Shown: positions 10,371 to 21,190 of the stretch, piece after piece
How the letters are laid out: each line of letters opens with the position of its first letter
Numbering within the stretch: the stretch's first letter is position 1
DNA from: Cyclobacteriaceae bacterium
Lineage (GTDB): Bacteria > Bacteroidota > Bacteroidia > Cytophagales > Cyclobacteriaceae
Direction: 5' to 3'
Length of the DNA: 64,000 nucleotides
NCBI GenBank assembly: GCA_026989535.1
Contig: JALSJD010000072.1
Location: 1 to 64,000 of the forward strand
Notes under the pieces: model-generated
The model's input: only the letters and a program-made list of their open reading frames with translations
Databases searched by the model: none
Told to the model about the DNA's origin: nothing
Program-made: the position numbers and the translations under genes

Positions 10371-10753
10371 GTTGGGGTCATTTTAAAATCCTACTACAAA
10401 AATACGACTTTACCGCAAATCATTGAAAATCAATTATATAAAATTTTTCCTGAAGGTATGGGTCAGTTGTTCTGGATTTGCAAGGAGTTAAGAAATTTTC
10501 AACTATTTTTTTATCCGATTGAATTTTCGTCATCACTATATTCAATCGGTGGTTAACAATAAATTATTTAAGAACGTAATTTACTGAATAACAATAACTT
10601 AACCAATTATAATGCAGATATTATTCCTTTTATTTATCTTAGTAAAGTAGAAATAGTTAGTTACATTAAAATTTGTCGCAAACTTACAAGGCATAATTAC
10701 ACTAAACCATCCTCAAAAGGGTAGGTAAACCAACTCTTTTGGGGGTAGTAGGC

Positions 10754-10790
10754 ATACCCAAAAGGGTAAAAGGTCACCCCTTTTGGGTAT
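10754..10790. repeat. 13-bp stem inverted repeat (ATACCCAAAAGGG / CCCTTTTGGGTAT)
   Basis: Perfect 13-bp arms around an 11-nt loop, next to a second CAAAAG...CTTTTG pair. Confidence 0.75.
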
Positions 10791-10855
10791 AAAAGTTTGT
10801 TTAGGCATATTTTGAGTGGGTTTGTGTTCTCTGGTTAAAAAAACTTTTGGCAAGG

Positions 10856-11293
10856 CTATGAGCTGGTTAAATCATCGAGATAGCCTTTTTCTATGGCTAA
10901 TGCCACCAAATGTGTTACATTTTGGGCATTAAATTTAATCATTAAATTTTTTCGGTAGGTTTTAATGGTGTGAATATTCATTTCAGCTTTTACTGAAATA
11001 TCATCAGAAGTACACCCTTTACTTAAGAGGTCAAGTATTTTTATTTCTCTGGGACTTAGTTTCATAATGCCTTTTTGGTTGGTACTATTATTTTTTTGAG
11101 CCAGCTTTTTAAACACCACAGGCGAGTAGTAATTGCCTCCGCCAATTAATGGTATGTATGGCTTTTGCTATTTCATCTGGGTGGTCATCTTTAACCATAT
11201 AAGCCATGGTCACCTGCTTCTATCGCTTGCCGTACATACGCATCTTTATCATAACCCGATAGCACAAGTACTTTTACGGTAGGATACGCTCGT
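10856..11293 (-). pseudogene. Decayed NarL/LuxR-family response regulator
   Basis: LuxR HTH ORF (LSPREIKILDLLSKGCTSDDISVKAEMNIHTIKTYRKNLM) preceded by receiver fragments in shifted frames: RAYPTVKVLVLSGYDKDAYVRQAIEAG / AYMVKDDHPDEIAKAIHTIN / GGGNYYSPVVFKK. Confidence 0.85.
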
Positions 11294-11296
11294 CCT

Positions 11297-11322
11297 CTTG
11301 TTGGTGAAACAACACCAACAAG
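11297..11322. repeat. Solo REP-like hairpin CTTGTTGGTGAAACAACACCAACAAG
   Basis: 10-bp perfect stem, 6-nt loop; identical 26-mer at 30552-30577 and 31326-31351 beside the RAYT gene. Confidence 0.9.
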
Positions 11323-11452
11323 GGGTCGCAACGCTATGAAACTGTTTTTTAACACATAGCAGGCTAAAGAAGGAGGTTTGGGTGGCTAATAGAGAGTTGA
11401 CACGACACTGGTCTTGAGATTTACTTATATAAGAGGTTATCAAAAAACAAGC

Positions 11453-13351
11453 CTACTCCACCACCTCAAATTCAATTCTTCGGTTTTGAGAACGGTTAGA
11501 TTCTGTAGAATTATCGGATATAAAATTAGTAGCTCCATAGCCTTTATAACTTAACCTTGATTTGCTTACACCATTGGCAATTAAATAATTGTAAACGGAT
11601 TTTGCGCGCTGTTTAGAAAGCTCTAGGTTGTAAGCATTACTCCCTACATTATCGGTGTAGCCCGCAATTTTAACTTTAGCGATGGAGCTATCTTTTAAGA
11701 GCAATATCATCTTAGATAATTCAGCTTCTGAAGTACCGGTAAGCTCGTAACTATTAAACGCAAAAAACACATTGCTAAGCACCATTTTAGACCCAATTTT
11801 GATAGGAGCTAAGGCTATATTTACCTCCACAGGTTCAAGTAAAGATTGTTTAAGGTTAAAATTCATACTCTTGTATAGATACCCTTTAGCCTCCGCAAAT
11901 AAACCATACTCTTTGCCCTCTGTAAGCACAATTAAATAGCTGCCGTTAATGGAGTCGGAAGTAACCAATTCAATGGCACTATCTGTCTCTAAATCAATGA
12001 GTGAAATAGCAGCCACCAATGGTGTGTTAGTGCTTTTATCTACCACTAAACCAAATACATAGGTGGTTTTATGTTCGATTTGTAGCGTTGGAGGAATATC
12101 TATTTCGAATAAAATGCTGGTAAAGCTATCTCCTTCTTTTTCTTCATGCGAATAATAACCTTTGTTACCATCGGATGAAATATACATAGAGACCTCATCA
12201 TTATGGGTATTAATAGGATACCCGAAATTAGTGGGTTTTGCCCAGCCCAATTCTTCTTTTTCTGTAAAATAGATGTCGTAGCCACCAAAGCCCAGCCTAC
12301 CATCTGTGGCAAAATAGAGCCGTTGTCCGTTGGGGTGTATAAAAGGCGAAATATCATCAAAAGCGGTATTGATATCTATGCCAACATTTTGTGGTTTCGA
12401 CCACTCGTTTTGCTCAGTTAGCGTAGATACGTAAATATCTCTTCGTCCAAAGCCTCCACGCCTGTTGGAGACAAAGTACAGGGTTCTTCCATCTGCACTT
12501 AAGCTTGGTTGTGAGTCCCATGCAGTTGAGTTAATGTTGCTTCCCATATTTTTGGGTGCTTTCCATTCATCTCCTACTTTAGTACTCTCATATAAATCGC
12601 AACTTCCATAACCTTTTCGCCCCATACAGGAGGTAAAGACCAATTTTCTGCCATCGGCTGAGATGGTGCAAGTGCCCTCGTTAAATTCTGTATTTATATT
12701 GCTGGATATGGAAACAGGATTGCTCCAGTTTCCTTGTTTATCCTTAGTACTCAACATAATTTCCTCGTTTTCTTCACGCTTTACAAAAATTAACGCTTGC
12801 TGGTTAGCGGTTAAAACCGGAAAATACTGCTGTTTAAACTGGTTTACGTTGGGCGGCAATGGCCGTGGGTTAAACTGAAAATCATTGATTTTGTAGGTAA
12901 TTGCAAACTCGCAATTTTCACGCATTAATTTGGCTTTGCTTGCATATTTTCCCTTGTGTGAGGTCAGGCGCTGATATTCACCAAGGTTGGTTAATGCGGA
13001 TTCATACAACCCTTCATTAAAATCGTGTAACCCTAAATAATACCATGCACTTGCAAACCTGGTCGTAGTAGGATATCTGGTAACCACTTCTTTATAGCAA
13101 TTCATTTGCAAGCTGTCTTGAAATCTAATCCGATAAATGGTAGATAACTTTAAATAGGCTTCGGCAAAATTAGGATCCTTGGCAAGAGCAGCTTGCAGTT
13201 TATCAAACGCCTTATCAAACGCCCGAGCCCCCATCAATGTGCGAGCTTCGGTATAAAGTTTTATTGCTTTTTTGTTTTTTGAAGTATAGGATTGAGCGCT
13301 GGCAAAGCCAGTGAACAGTAATGGCAAGAGCAAAATTAATAAATAGCGCAT
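11453..13351 (-). CDS. OmpA-family protein with TPR and PD40/WD40-like beta-propeller repeats
   Basis: N-terminal signal and TPR; repeated ADGRKLVFTS/ADGRTLYFVSNR/PNGQRLYFATDG; C-terminal OmpA peptidoglycan-binding motif (IAGYTDNVGSNAYNLELSKQRAKSV). Confidence 0.92.
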   Translation of the reverse strand: MRYLLILLLPLLFTGFASAQSYTSKNKKAIKLYTEARTLMGARAFDKAFDKLQAALAKDPNFAEAYLKLSTIYRIRFQDSLQMNCYKEVVTRYPTTTRFASAWYYLGLHDFNEGLYESALTNLGEYQRLTSHKGKYASKAKLMRENCEFAITYKINDFQFNPRPLPPNVNQFKQQYFPVLTANQQALIFVKREENEEIMLSTKDKQGNWSNPVSISSNINTEFNEGTCTISADGRKLVFTSCMGRKGYGSCDLYESTKVGDEWKAPKNMGSNINSTAWDSQPSLSADGRTLYFVSNRRGGFGRRDIYVSTLTEQNEWSKPQNVGIDINTAFDDISPFIHPNGQRLYFATDGRLGFGGYDIYFTEKEELGWAKPTNFGYPINTHNDEVSMYISSDGNKGYYSHEEKEGDSFTSILFEIDIPPTLQIEHKTTYVFGLVVDKSTNTPLVAAISLIDLETDSAIELVTSDSINGSYLIVLTEGKEYGLFAEAKGYLYKSMNFNLKQSLLEPVEVNIALAPIKIGSKMVLSNVFFAFNSYELTGTSEAELSKMILLLKDSSIAKVKIAGYTDNVGSNAYNLELSKQRAKSVYNYLIANGVSKSRLSYKGYGATNFISDNSTESNRSQNRRIEFEVVE

Positions 13352-13953
13352 TATCTAATATTCATATACTTATGAGTTTGTAAAGATATTCGCCAAATAG
13401 GAAATTCTTTCACATACTCATTAATACTCTCCATCACTTTGGTGGATTTATCCCACTCAGGCTGCAAAAATAGTTTACAACTTGCCTTTACAGTAGCTGA
13501 CTGTTCTTTGGCCCAGCTAAAATCAGATTTATTAACCACCACTATTTTAAGCTCATCCGCTTTAACCATTTCAGTGTCTAATGGTTTCTTAAATTTTTTA
13601 GGCGAAATGCAAACCCAGTCCCACTTACCCGTAATTTTATAAACCCCCGAAGTTTCTAAATGAGTTTGAATGCCCACCTGCTGAAGTGCTTTTGTTAAAG
13701 CTTCTAAATTATACATGGCAGGCTCACCTCCTGTAATAATAACCCTTTTTGCTTTGTGCAAAACCGCTTCTGCCACCAGCTCATCAACCGATTTTTTTGT
13801 GGCATTTTCAACGCCCCATGATTCCTTTACATCGCACCACGAGCAGCCAATATCGCAACCGGCCAAACGGATAAAAAAAGCAGATTTGCCTGTATGATAG
13901 CCTTCCCCTTGTATAGAGTAAAAGGTTTCCATTACTTTATAACGTTCCATCAC
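13351..13953 (-). CDS. queE: 7-carboxy-7-deazaguanine synthase (radical SAM)
   Basis: FYSIQGEGYHTGKSAFFIRLAGCDIGCSWCDVKESW, including the variant radical-SAM cysteine cluster. Confidence 0.9.
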   Translation of the reverse strand: MMERYKVMETFYSIQGEGYHTGKSAFFIRLAGCDIGCSWCDVKESWGVENATKKSVDELVAEAVLHKAKRVIITGGEPAMYNLEALTKALQQVGIQTHLETSGVYKITGKWDWVCISPKKFKKPLDTEMVKADELKIVVVNKSDFSWAKEQSATVKASCKLFLQPEWDKSTKVMESINEYVKEFPIWRISLQTHKYMNIR

Positions 13954-13958
13954 TTCAC

Positions 13959-14834
13959 TTAAAGATTCATCCTTTTTTTATAGGCAATCATGGTATTCAT
14001 AATAAGAGAGGCAATTGTCATGGGTCCTACTCCACCAGGTACAGGAGTAATATGTGAAGCCTTAGGCTCAACCGAAGCAAAGTCAACATCTCCTTTAAGC
14101 GCAAAACCACTCTTTTTAGAACTATCAGCCACTCTGGTGGTGCCTACATCCACTATTACAGCTCCTTCTTTTACCATATTGCCTGTAATGAGGCCGGGCT
14201 TGCCTACGGCTACAATAATAATATCAGCTTGGCGAGTATGGGCTGCAAGGTTTTTGGTATGAATATGGCAAAGTGTTACGGTTGCATCGCCAGGGCCTGC
14301 TAAAAGAATGCTCATAGGCATACCAACAATATGACTTTTACCTACCACAACGCAGTGTTTTCCTTTGGTTTTAATGACATAGCGTTTTAAAAGCTCAATA
14401 ATGCCCATAGGTGTTGCAGGCAATAAACTATGGTGTTCCTGATCTATTTTGCCAAAATTGGCTGGGGTAAAACCATCCACATCTTTGGTGGTATCTATGC
14501 GGTCAATAATTTTTTCTACAGAAATATGGGCAGGCAAAGGCAACTGAACAATATAGCCATCTACGCCCTCCTCTTTGTTTAACCGATCAACTTCTGCAAG
14601 AATAATTTCTTCGGTAACGGTGGCATCATATCGTATCATCGATGATTTAAAGCCCACTTCATCGCAAGCCTTCATCTTGGCGGTAACATAGGTTTCGCTG
14701 GCGCCATCTTCGCCCACCAGTACGGCCACTAAATGCGGAGGGCGATGCCCATTTTTAGTACAAGCCGATACCTCAGCTTTTATTTCTTCTTCTATCTCCT
14801 TTGATACTTTTCTTCCGTCTAATATTACTGCCAT
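13959..14834 (-). CDS. folD: Bifunctional methylenetetrahydrofolate dehydrogenase/cyclohydrolase
   Basis: YVTAKMKACDEVGF, GYIVQLPLP, VVGKSHIVGMPM, VTPVPGGVGPMTIA-type motifs. Confidence 0.95.
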   Translation of the reverse strand: MAVILDGRKVSKEIEEEIKAEVSACTKNGHRPPHLVAVLVGEDGASETYVTAKMKACDEVGFKSSMIRYDATVTEEIILAEVDRLNKEEGVDGYIVQLPLPAHISVEKIIDRIDTTKDVDGFTPANFGKIDQEHHSLLPATPMGIIELLKRYVIKTKGKHCVVVGKSHIVGMPMSILLAGPGDATVTLCHIHTKNLAAHTRQADIIIVAVGKPGLITGNMVKEGAVIVDVGTTRVADSSKKSGFALKGDVDFASVEPKASHITPVPGGVGPMTIASLIMNTMIAYKKRMNL

Positions 14835-14925
14835 GCCTTATTTTTTATAGATATAAGACGTTAGACAAGAGACACAAGATACAGGCGTTAATCTTGTGTC
14901 TTTTGTCTAATATCCTTCGTCTTTA

Positions 14926-16713
14926 TCAGTCAATTTGTAAAACCGCCATAAATGCTTCTTGCGGAATTTCAACATTGCCAACCTGTCGCATTCTCTTTTT
15001 ACCTTTTTTCTGCTTTTCGAGTAGCTTTCTTTTACGAGAAATATCACCCCCATAACATTTAGCCAGCACATTTTTACGCAATGCTTTTACTGTTTCCCTG
15101 GCAATAATTTTTTGCCCTATCGAAGCCTGAATAGCTATTTCAAACATTTGTCGAGGCACTAGCTCTTTCAGTTTTTCGCACAATCGTTTGCCCCATTCAT
15201 ACGCTTTATCTCTATGCACCACGGCCGAAAGCGCATCCACAGGGTCGCCATTAAGCATTATATCGAGCTTAATCACGTTTGAGCGCCTAAATCCAATAAG
15301 TTCATAATCGAGTGAGGCATATCCTTTTGAAATGGTTTTCAGCTTATCAAAAAAGTCGAAAACTATTTCGCCTAGTGGCAATTCAAACGAGAGTTCTACC
15401 CGGTCCGAAGTAAGATACACTTGGTTTTTAATTTCGCCACGTTTATTCATACACAATGAAATAACAGGCCCTACAAACTCTGCTTTTGTAATTATTTGGG
15501 CAGAGATAAAAGGCTCTTCCATATAGTCGATTGAACCAGGATCTGGCATTTCGGCTGGTGAATTAATATCAACTTTACGCCCATCGGCATATACCGCATG
15601 AAACTGAACCGAAGGCACGGTGGTAATCACCGTCATATCAAATTCACGTTCCAACCGTTCTTGCACAATTTCCATATGCAACATACCTAAGAAACCACAT
15701 CGAAAGCCAAAGCCCAGAGCCACAGAAGTTTCAGGCTCCCACACTAAGGAGGCATCATTAAGCTGCAATTTTTCCATCGAGTTACGAAGCTCCTCGTAGT
15801 CGGTGGTTTCCACAGGGTAAATACCTGCAAAAACCATGGGTTTTACCTCTTCAAACCCTTGAATGGAATCGCTGCAGGGGTTATCTACATGGGTAATGGT
15901 ATCGCCCACTTTAACCTCTTTAGCCACTTTAATACCAGAGATTAAATACCCTACATTGCCAGTTGAAATTTCTTCCTGAGCTTCTTGCTCTAATTTAAGT
16001 ATGCCAATTTCATCGGCATTATATTCTTTGCCTGTATTAACAAATTTAACCTTGTCGCCCTTCCTTACTTTACCCTGCATTACTCTAAAATAGACTTCAA
16101 TCCCTCTAAAGGAATTATAGACCGAATCGAAAATTAAGGCTTGCAATGGTGCATTTACATCTCCCTTAGGTGCTGGAACACGTTCAACAATGGCTTCTAA
16201 AATATCGGTTATTCCTAATCCTTCTTTACCACTGGCATGAATAACATCCTCACGGCTACAGCCCAATAAATCAACTATTTGATCGGTAACTTCTTCTGGG
16301 TTAGCCCCTGGCAGGTCAATTTTATTCAACACCGGAATTATTTCCAAGTCGTGCTCCAACGCTAGGTATAAATTAGAAATAGTTTGTGCTTCAATGCCTT
16401 GCGAAGCATCTACAATTAATAAAGCGCCTTCGCATGCCGAAATGGAACGAGATACTTCATACGAAAAATCAACATGGCCAGGGGTGTCAATTAGATTAAG
16501 TGTGTACTTTTCGTTATCGTACAAATAATCCATTTGAATTGCATGGCTCTTAATGGTAATTCCCCGCTCTCTCTCCAAATCCATATTGTCGAGCAACTGC
16601 GATTTCATATCTCTATCTGCCACGGTTTGCGTGGTTTCTAATAATCTATCTGCCAAGGTGCTTTTACCGTGATCAATATGTGCAATGATGCAAAAATTTC
16701 TAATTCTATCCAT
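14926..16713 (-). CDS. lepA: Elongation factor 4
   Basis: [42 protein letters not shown]; LepA C-terminus [24 protein letters not shown]. Confidence 0.97.
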   Translation of the reverse strand: MDRIRNFCIIAHIDHGKSTLADRLLETTQTVADRDMKSQLLDNMDLERERGITIKSHAIQMDYLYDNEKYTLNLIDTPGHVDFSYEVSRSISACEGALLIVDASQGIEAQTISNLYLALEHDLEIIPVLNKIDLPGANPEEVTDQIVDLLGCSREDVIHASGKEGLGITDILEAIVERVPAPKGDVNAPLQALIFDSVYNSFRGIEVYFRVMQGKVRKGDKVKFVNTGKEYNADEIGILKLEQEAQEEISTGNVGYLISGIKVAKEVKVGDTITHVDNPCSDSIQGFEEVKPMVFAGIYPVETTDYEELRNSMEKLQLNDASLVWEPETSVALGFGFRCGFLGMLHMEIVQERLEREFDMTVITTVPSVQFHAVYADGRKVDINSPAEMPDPGSIDYMEEPFISAQIITKAEFVGPVISLCMNKRGEIKNQVYLTSDRVELSFELPLGEIVFDFFDKLKTISKGYASLDYELIGFRRSNVIKLDIMLNGDPVDALSAVVHRDKAYEWGKRLCEKLKELVPRQMFEIAIQASIGQKIIARETVKALRKNVLAKCYGGDISRKRKLLEKQKKGKKRMRQVGNVEIPQEAFMAVLQID

Positions 16714-16798
16714 ATAAGGCGTTTTGCGAAACGAGGTGCAAAAATATGGATTTAAATCCGAATTGATGCGAGTAAAATTAATTCTAGGGGCAGAAATC

Positions 16799-16948
16799 GT
16801 AACTCACCCAAAAAAAATATAGCCACCACCCGCTAGCCTAGCGGGCAAAGAACCACAAAATAATAACTTAAAGTACATAACTTTTTGTGAAACTTGGAGA
16901 CTTCGTGCCCTAGTGGCTAAAAAGGTAGCTTTAATGGGTGAATGTTAC
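16799..16948. repeat. Nested inverted-repeat element (about 150 bp)
   Basis: Outer arms GTAACTCACCCA/TGGGTGAATGTTAC, inner TAGCCAC/GTGGCTA, internal hairpin CCCGCTA-GCC-TAGCGGG. Confidence 0.6.
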
Positions 16949-16998
16949 CAGAAATCATTTGAGCTATCAAAATCTACCAATACCTTTGCTTAAAAAAA

Positions 16999-17520
16999 AT
17001 GATAAAGGCAGAGGAGCTTAAGGCTCAAAATATTTCGGAATACATTATACATATGTATAAATCTGAAGATTTAGTGCGAACATTTGAGTTTGATTTAACT
17101 AAAATTACTGATTATTTAATTGCCAATATACCTGTGAGTGCTTCAGAGAAAAAAGAACAAATTTTATGGTATGCTTCCTTAATTGAAAATATGCAAAAGG
17201 AAAAAATTCATACAAAAGGCCATTTGGATGAGTTAAACCAGTTAGTGCTGGAGCTGACAGCACTTCATGAAAATTTACTTAAAAAGGATGAAACGTATAA
17301 AAAACTGGCATTTGAGGCTATGCCCTTTATAGAAAAGCAAATAGAAACCTCAGACTACACCATTACCAATCCTATTGTTGTGTGCTTAAATGGCATTTAT
17401 GGATTTTTGCTGCTCAAAATAAACAGTAAGGCTGTTACCGATATTCAACAAGAAATGCTCAACGCCTTTGGTGGTATTCTGTCGTACTTGAGTTTTAGTT
17501 ATAAAAAAGACAAGAAGTAG
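16999..17520 (+). CDS. Conserved hypothetical protein
   Basis: 173-aa ORF with no recognised domain; converges on birA. Confidence 0.7.
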   Translation: MIKAEELKAQNISEYIIHMYKSEDLVRTFEFDLTKITDYLIANIPVSASEKKEQILWYASLIENMQKEKIHTKGHLDELNQLVLELTALHENLLKKDETYKKLAFEAMPFIEKQIETSDYTITNPIVVCLNGIYGFLLLKINSKAVTDIQQEMLNAFGGILSYLSFSYKKDKK

Positions 17521-17525
17521 CCACC

Positions 17526-18278
17526 CTAAAAAATAAATTCAACTTCCTGATTTTGAAAACATTGCATCCCAGTACTGGTTTCTATCAGCAGCCTCCCCAA
17601 AGGGTCTGTACCTATAATTTTTCCTGAAAATTCATTTTCGGCTCTAAACTTTCTTACTTCATCAAGCCCAAATAAATACTCGAGGTATTCGGTATTAAGC
17701 ACTTGCTCATTCCTGTTTTTTAACTCCTCATAATTTTTTGATATGACCTCCAACAACTCCCCCAAAATAAGGTTCAACTCAACGTGCGAATGTATAATTT
17801 TAAACAAAGAAGTAGCATTAATCAAACCAAAATCTACTTGATTAACATTTAAACCAATACCAATAATTGAATGTTCAATTTCTTTACCTTTTACAATATT
17901 TTGAATGAGGATACCTGCTATTTTTTTATTGCCAACATATATATCGTTGGGCCATTTAATTTTTACAAGCGAAGAAACATAGGATTGAATAACTTGCACA
18001 AGGCTAATGCTAATCACTTGAGTTAGTAAAAACTGCTTAGTTATTGGCAAAAAATCAGGCTTCAAAATCAATGAAAAGGTTAAATTTTTATAGGGCTCTG
18101 TTTTCCAAACATTACCTCTTTGCCCCAATCCGGCAGTTTGGTTATCGGTAATTATCACACTTCCCTCTTCAAAGCCTTTTCTCAACAAATTGGCGGCAAT
18201 CTCGTTAGTTGAATGACAGCTTGGCAGGTAATGAACTAATTTAGACTTAAAGCCTAGCTTGGCAGGGATTTTATACAC
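17526..18278 (-). CDS. birA: Biotin--[acetyl-CoA-carboxylase] ligase
   Basis: GLGQRGNVWKTEPYKNLTFSLIL, KWPNDIYVGNKKIAGILIQ. Confidence 0.9.
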   Translation of the reverse strand: MYKIPAKLGFKSKLVHYLPSCHSTNEIAANLLRKGFEEGSVIITDNQTAGLGQRGNVWKTEPYKNLTFSLILKPDFLPITKQFLLTQVISISLVQVIQSYVSSLVKIKWPNDIYVGNKKIAGILIQNIVKGKEIEHSIIGIGLNVNQVDFGLINATSLFKIIHSHVELNLILGELLEVISKNYEELKNRNEQVLNTEYLEYLFGLDEVRKFRAENEFSGKIIGTDPLGRLLIETSTGMQCFQNQEVEFIF

Positions 18279-18328
18279 TCTTTTTTAGTATTTTTGTAAA
18301 AGTGATTCGAGTAAGCCAAAGTTAGTAC

Positions 18329-18697
18329 ATGAGTAAAAAAGAAGTGTCATTCTCATCTGATAAATTAAGCCAGTTGATTGTGAAAGGAATGCAGGAGAAA
18401 AAAGCAGCTGACATTCGAGTATTAGATTTAAGAAAGGTTAATAATGCCGTAGCTGATTTTTTTGTAGTATGTACGGGCAACTCTGATACGCATATGGAAG
18501 GAATTTCAGAATCAGTAATAAGTGAAGTATTTAAAATAAGTAAACAATCTCCTTGGCATAAAGAAGGCAATAACAATAAATCGTGGGTATTGATCGACTA
18601 CGTAGATGTTGTATCACATATATTTTCGAATGACTCGCGAATTTTTTATGGCATCGAAGATTTATGGGCCGATGCCGAGATAACAGAGGTGGAATAA
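18329..18697 (+). CDS. rsfS: Ribosome silencing factor
   Basis: ADFFVVCTGNSDTHMEGI, WVLIDYVDVVSHIF. Confidence 0.93.
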   Translation: MSKKEVSFSSDKLSQLIVKGMQEKKAADIRVLDLRKVNNAVADFFVVCTGNSDTHMEGISESVISEVFKISKQSPWHKEGNNNKSWVLIDYVDVVSHIFSNDSRIFYGIEDLWADAEITEVE

Positions 18698-18736
18698 CCC
18701 ACCAATATTTTGTAAATTAAGAAAATAAACGCATAA

Positions 18737-20851
18737 ATGGCGACTAATAAAAAGAAAGGAATAACCCCTCCTAAATTACCCCAACCCAAACAAAACTATC
18801 AGTTATGGGTTATTATCACCTTGGTTTTGGTAATCTCATCTATTTTTTGGATGAACAACAGCAATTCTCTGGTGGAAATTTCTGAACGCAGGTTCTCCGA
18901 AATGGCCTTGAGCCACGATGTTGAAAAAGTTACTTTTATTCGTGACCAAAACATTGTGGAAGTGCAACTGAAAAAAGAAGCCCTTTCGAATGTAAAATAC
19001 AAAATGGAGCTTGAAAACAGAGTTACCATTGGTGATGCTGAAACCGGACCGCAGTATAAATTTAAAGTACTATCGGCCGATAAATGGGATGATAAAGTAA
19101 AAGAGCTTAATGCCAAGCTGGGAGAAGATAATAAGATTGATTACGGCATTGAAGAGCGTGGAGACCCTACGGCAATGATTTTTAATTGGGGATTTTTGCT
19201 CTTAATATTATTCGGGTTTTGGTTTATGATGCGTAGAATGACTGGGCAAGGAGGGCCTGGAGGTCAAATTTTTAATATAGGCAAATCAAAAGCGGCTCTA
19301 TTTGATGCCGATAATAAAGTAAAGATTTCTTTTAACGATGTAGCAGGGCTTGAAGAAGCCAAAGAAGAGGTAAAAGAGATTGTAGATTTTTTAAAAAACC
19401 CGGCAAAATTTACAACGCTTGGCGGTAAAATACCCAAAGGAGCTTTGCTTGTAGGCCCTCCGGGTACAGGTAAAACCTTGCTAGCCAAGGCAGTAGCAGG
19501 CGAAGCTGCTGTTCCGTTCTTTACGCTTTCGGGCTCAGATTTTGTTGAGATGTTTGTGGGTGTGGGTGCCGCCAGAGTAAGAGATTTGTTTAAACAAGCC
19601 AAAGAAAAGGCGCCTTGTATTGTTTTTATTGATGAGATTGATGCCATTGGTCGCTCCAGAGGCAAAGGCCAAATGCCCGGTGGTAATGATGAACGTGAAA
19701 ATACACTTAACTCATTATTAGTAGAAATGGATGGGTTTGCAACCGATTCAGGAGTTATTATTTTAGCCGCTACCAACCGCCCCGATGTGTTAGATAACGC
19801 ATTGCTACGACCAGGTCGATTTGACAGGCAAATAGCCATTGATAAACCTGATATTGTGGGCAGAAATCAGATTTTTAAGGTACATTTAAAACCTTTAAAA
19901 TTGAGTAATGAAATTGACTCTAAAAAACTAGCTGCTCAAACACCCGGTTTTGCTGGGGCAGAAATTGCCAATGTGTGCAACGAGGCTGCGCTTATTGCGG
20001 CTCGTAAAGATAAGAAAGCGATTTACATGATTGATTTTCAAGATGCCATTGACCGTGTAATCGGTGGGCTTGAAAAGAAAAACAAGATTATTTCGCCCGA
20101 AGAAAAGAAAATTGTGGCCTACCACGAAGCAGGCCATGCGGTAGCAGGGTGGTTTTTAGAACATGCTGACCCCTTGGTAAAAGTGAGTATTGTACCTAGA
20201 GGATTAGCCGCCTTAGGATACGCCCAGTATTTACCCAAAGAGCAGTTTTTATACCAAACCGATCAGTTAATTGATGAAATGTGTATGGCACTTGGAGGCA
20301 GGGCAGCAGAAGAAATAATTTTCGGTAAAATTTCTACCGGTGCGCTAAGTGATTTGGAAAGAGTTACCCAAGTAGCCTACAACATCGTAAGTATTTATGG
20401 CATGAACGATAAAATTGGCAATGTGTCTTTTTATAGTTCTAAACAACAGGAATATAACTTTAATAAGCCTTATTCAGAAGCTACGGCTCAAATAATAGAT
20501 GAGGAGGCTAAAAAAATTATTACAAATGCCTACGCCAGAACGCTAGAATTGCTTAAGCATAAAGGGAAAGAATTAGAAATTTTAGCCAAGGAACTTTTAG
20601 AAAAAGAAATTTTATATCAGGTAGATCTTGAAAGGCTGATTGGTAAACGTCCGTTTAATCAGCAAACAACGTATGAGGCATTTATTGAAGACGAAGGTAA
20701 ACGAGAAAAAGTGGCGGAAGAAAAAGAAGCTAAAATAAAAAAAGAGGCCGAAGAGAAAGCCACGAATGAAGAGGCTTCTTTAAATGGCAGTACTGAAAAA
20801 GATTCGAAACCAACTACCGATACTCCAGTGGCAGATGCTGAAAAGAGTTAA
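18737..20851 (+). CDS. ftsH: ATP-dependent zinc metalloprotease FtsH
   Basis: [13 protein letters not shown] Walker A, VFIDEID, SRH region, HEAGH zinc site. Confidence 0.97.
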   Translation: MATNKKKGITPPKLPQPKQNYQLWVIITLVLVISSIFWMNNSNSLVEISERRFSEMALSHDVEKVTFIRDQNIVEVQLKKEALSNVKYKMELENRVTIGDAETGPQYKFKVLSADKWDDKVKELNAKLGEDNKIDYGIEERGDPTAMIFNWGFLLLILFGFWFMMRRMTGQGGPGGQIFNIGKSKAALFDADNKVKISFNDVAGLEEAKEEVKEIVDFLKNPAKFTTLGGKIPKGALLVGPPGTGKTLLAKAVAGEAAVPFFTLSGSDFVEMFVGVGAARVRDLFKQAKEKAPCIVFIDEIDAIGRSRGKGQMPGGNDERENTLNSLLVEMDGFATDSGVIILAATNRPDVLDNALLRPGRFDRQIAIDKPDIVGRNQIFKVHLKPLKLSNEIDSKKLAAQTPGFAGAEIANVCNEAALIAARKDKKAIYMIDFQDAIDRVIGGLEKKNKIISPEEKKIVAYHEAGHAVAGWFLEHADPLVKVSIVPRGLAALGYAQYLPKEQFLYQTDQLIDEMCMALGGRAAEEIIFGKISTGALSDLERVTQVAYNIVSIYGMNDKIGNVSFYSSKQQEYNFNKPYSEATAQIIDEEAKKIITNAYARTLELLKHKGKELEILAKELLEKEILYQVDLERLIGKRPFNQQTTYEAFIEDEGKREKVAEEKEAKIKKEAEEKATNEEASLNGSTEKDSKPTTDTPVADAEKS

Positions 20852-20967
20852 CCATAAATAACTTGTTTTGAGGCCATTTGTATAATCAGTTAGGTGCCTA
20901 AAGTGGGTAGCTATAATACAGGTAAGTTACCTGCTTGTTACCTGCCATTGGATTCCCTGATTCAAAT

Positions 20968-21189
20968 CTACTTTCCGAATTTCTTGAAGGTTCTTTCTAA
21001 ATCCTCAAACGACTTATTAATATCCCTAATGGCCTTTTTATTGGAACCCTTGTCGTCCACCAATTGAATACTTTGCCCACAATTGCAACGAACAGATGCC
21101 TGTTTTGAAACTTGCCCAATCGTCACTTTGATCGATCTTTTACAATCTGGACAATTTATTGAAACCCTTTCTTTACTAATATCTATCAT
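20968..21189 (-). CDS. Small zinc-ribbon-like protein
   Basis: CPDC...RCNCGQ; the ORF-track start (21258) overlaps the upstream ORF, and internal ATG at 21189 follows its stop by 1 nt. Confidence 0.6.
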   Translation of the reverse strand: MIDISKERVSINCPDCKRSIKVTIGQVSKQASVRCNCGQSIQLVDDKGSNKKAIRDINKSFEDLERTFKKFGK

Positions 21190-21190
21190 T

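Noticed and set aside
10362-10556. 64-aa plus-strand ORF beside the transposase remnant
   Set aside because: Overlaps IS-end sequence and inverted repeats; no coding signature.
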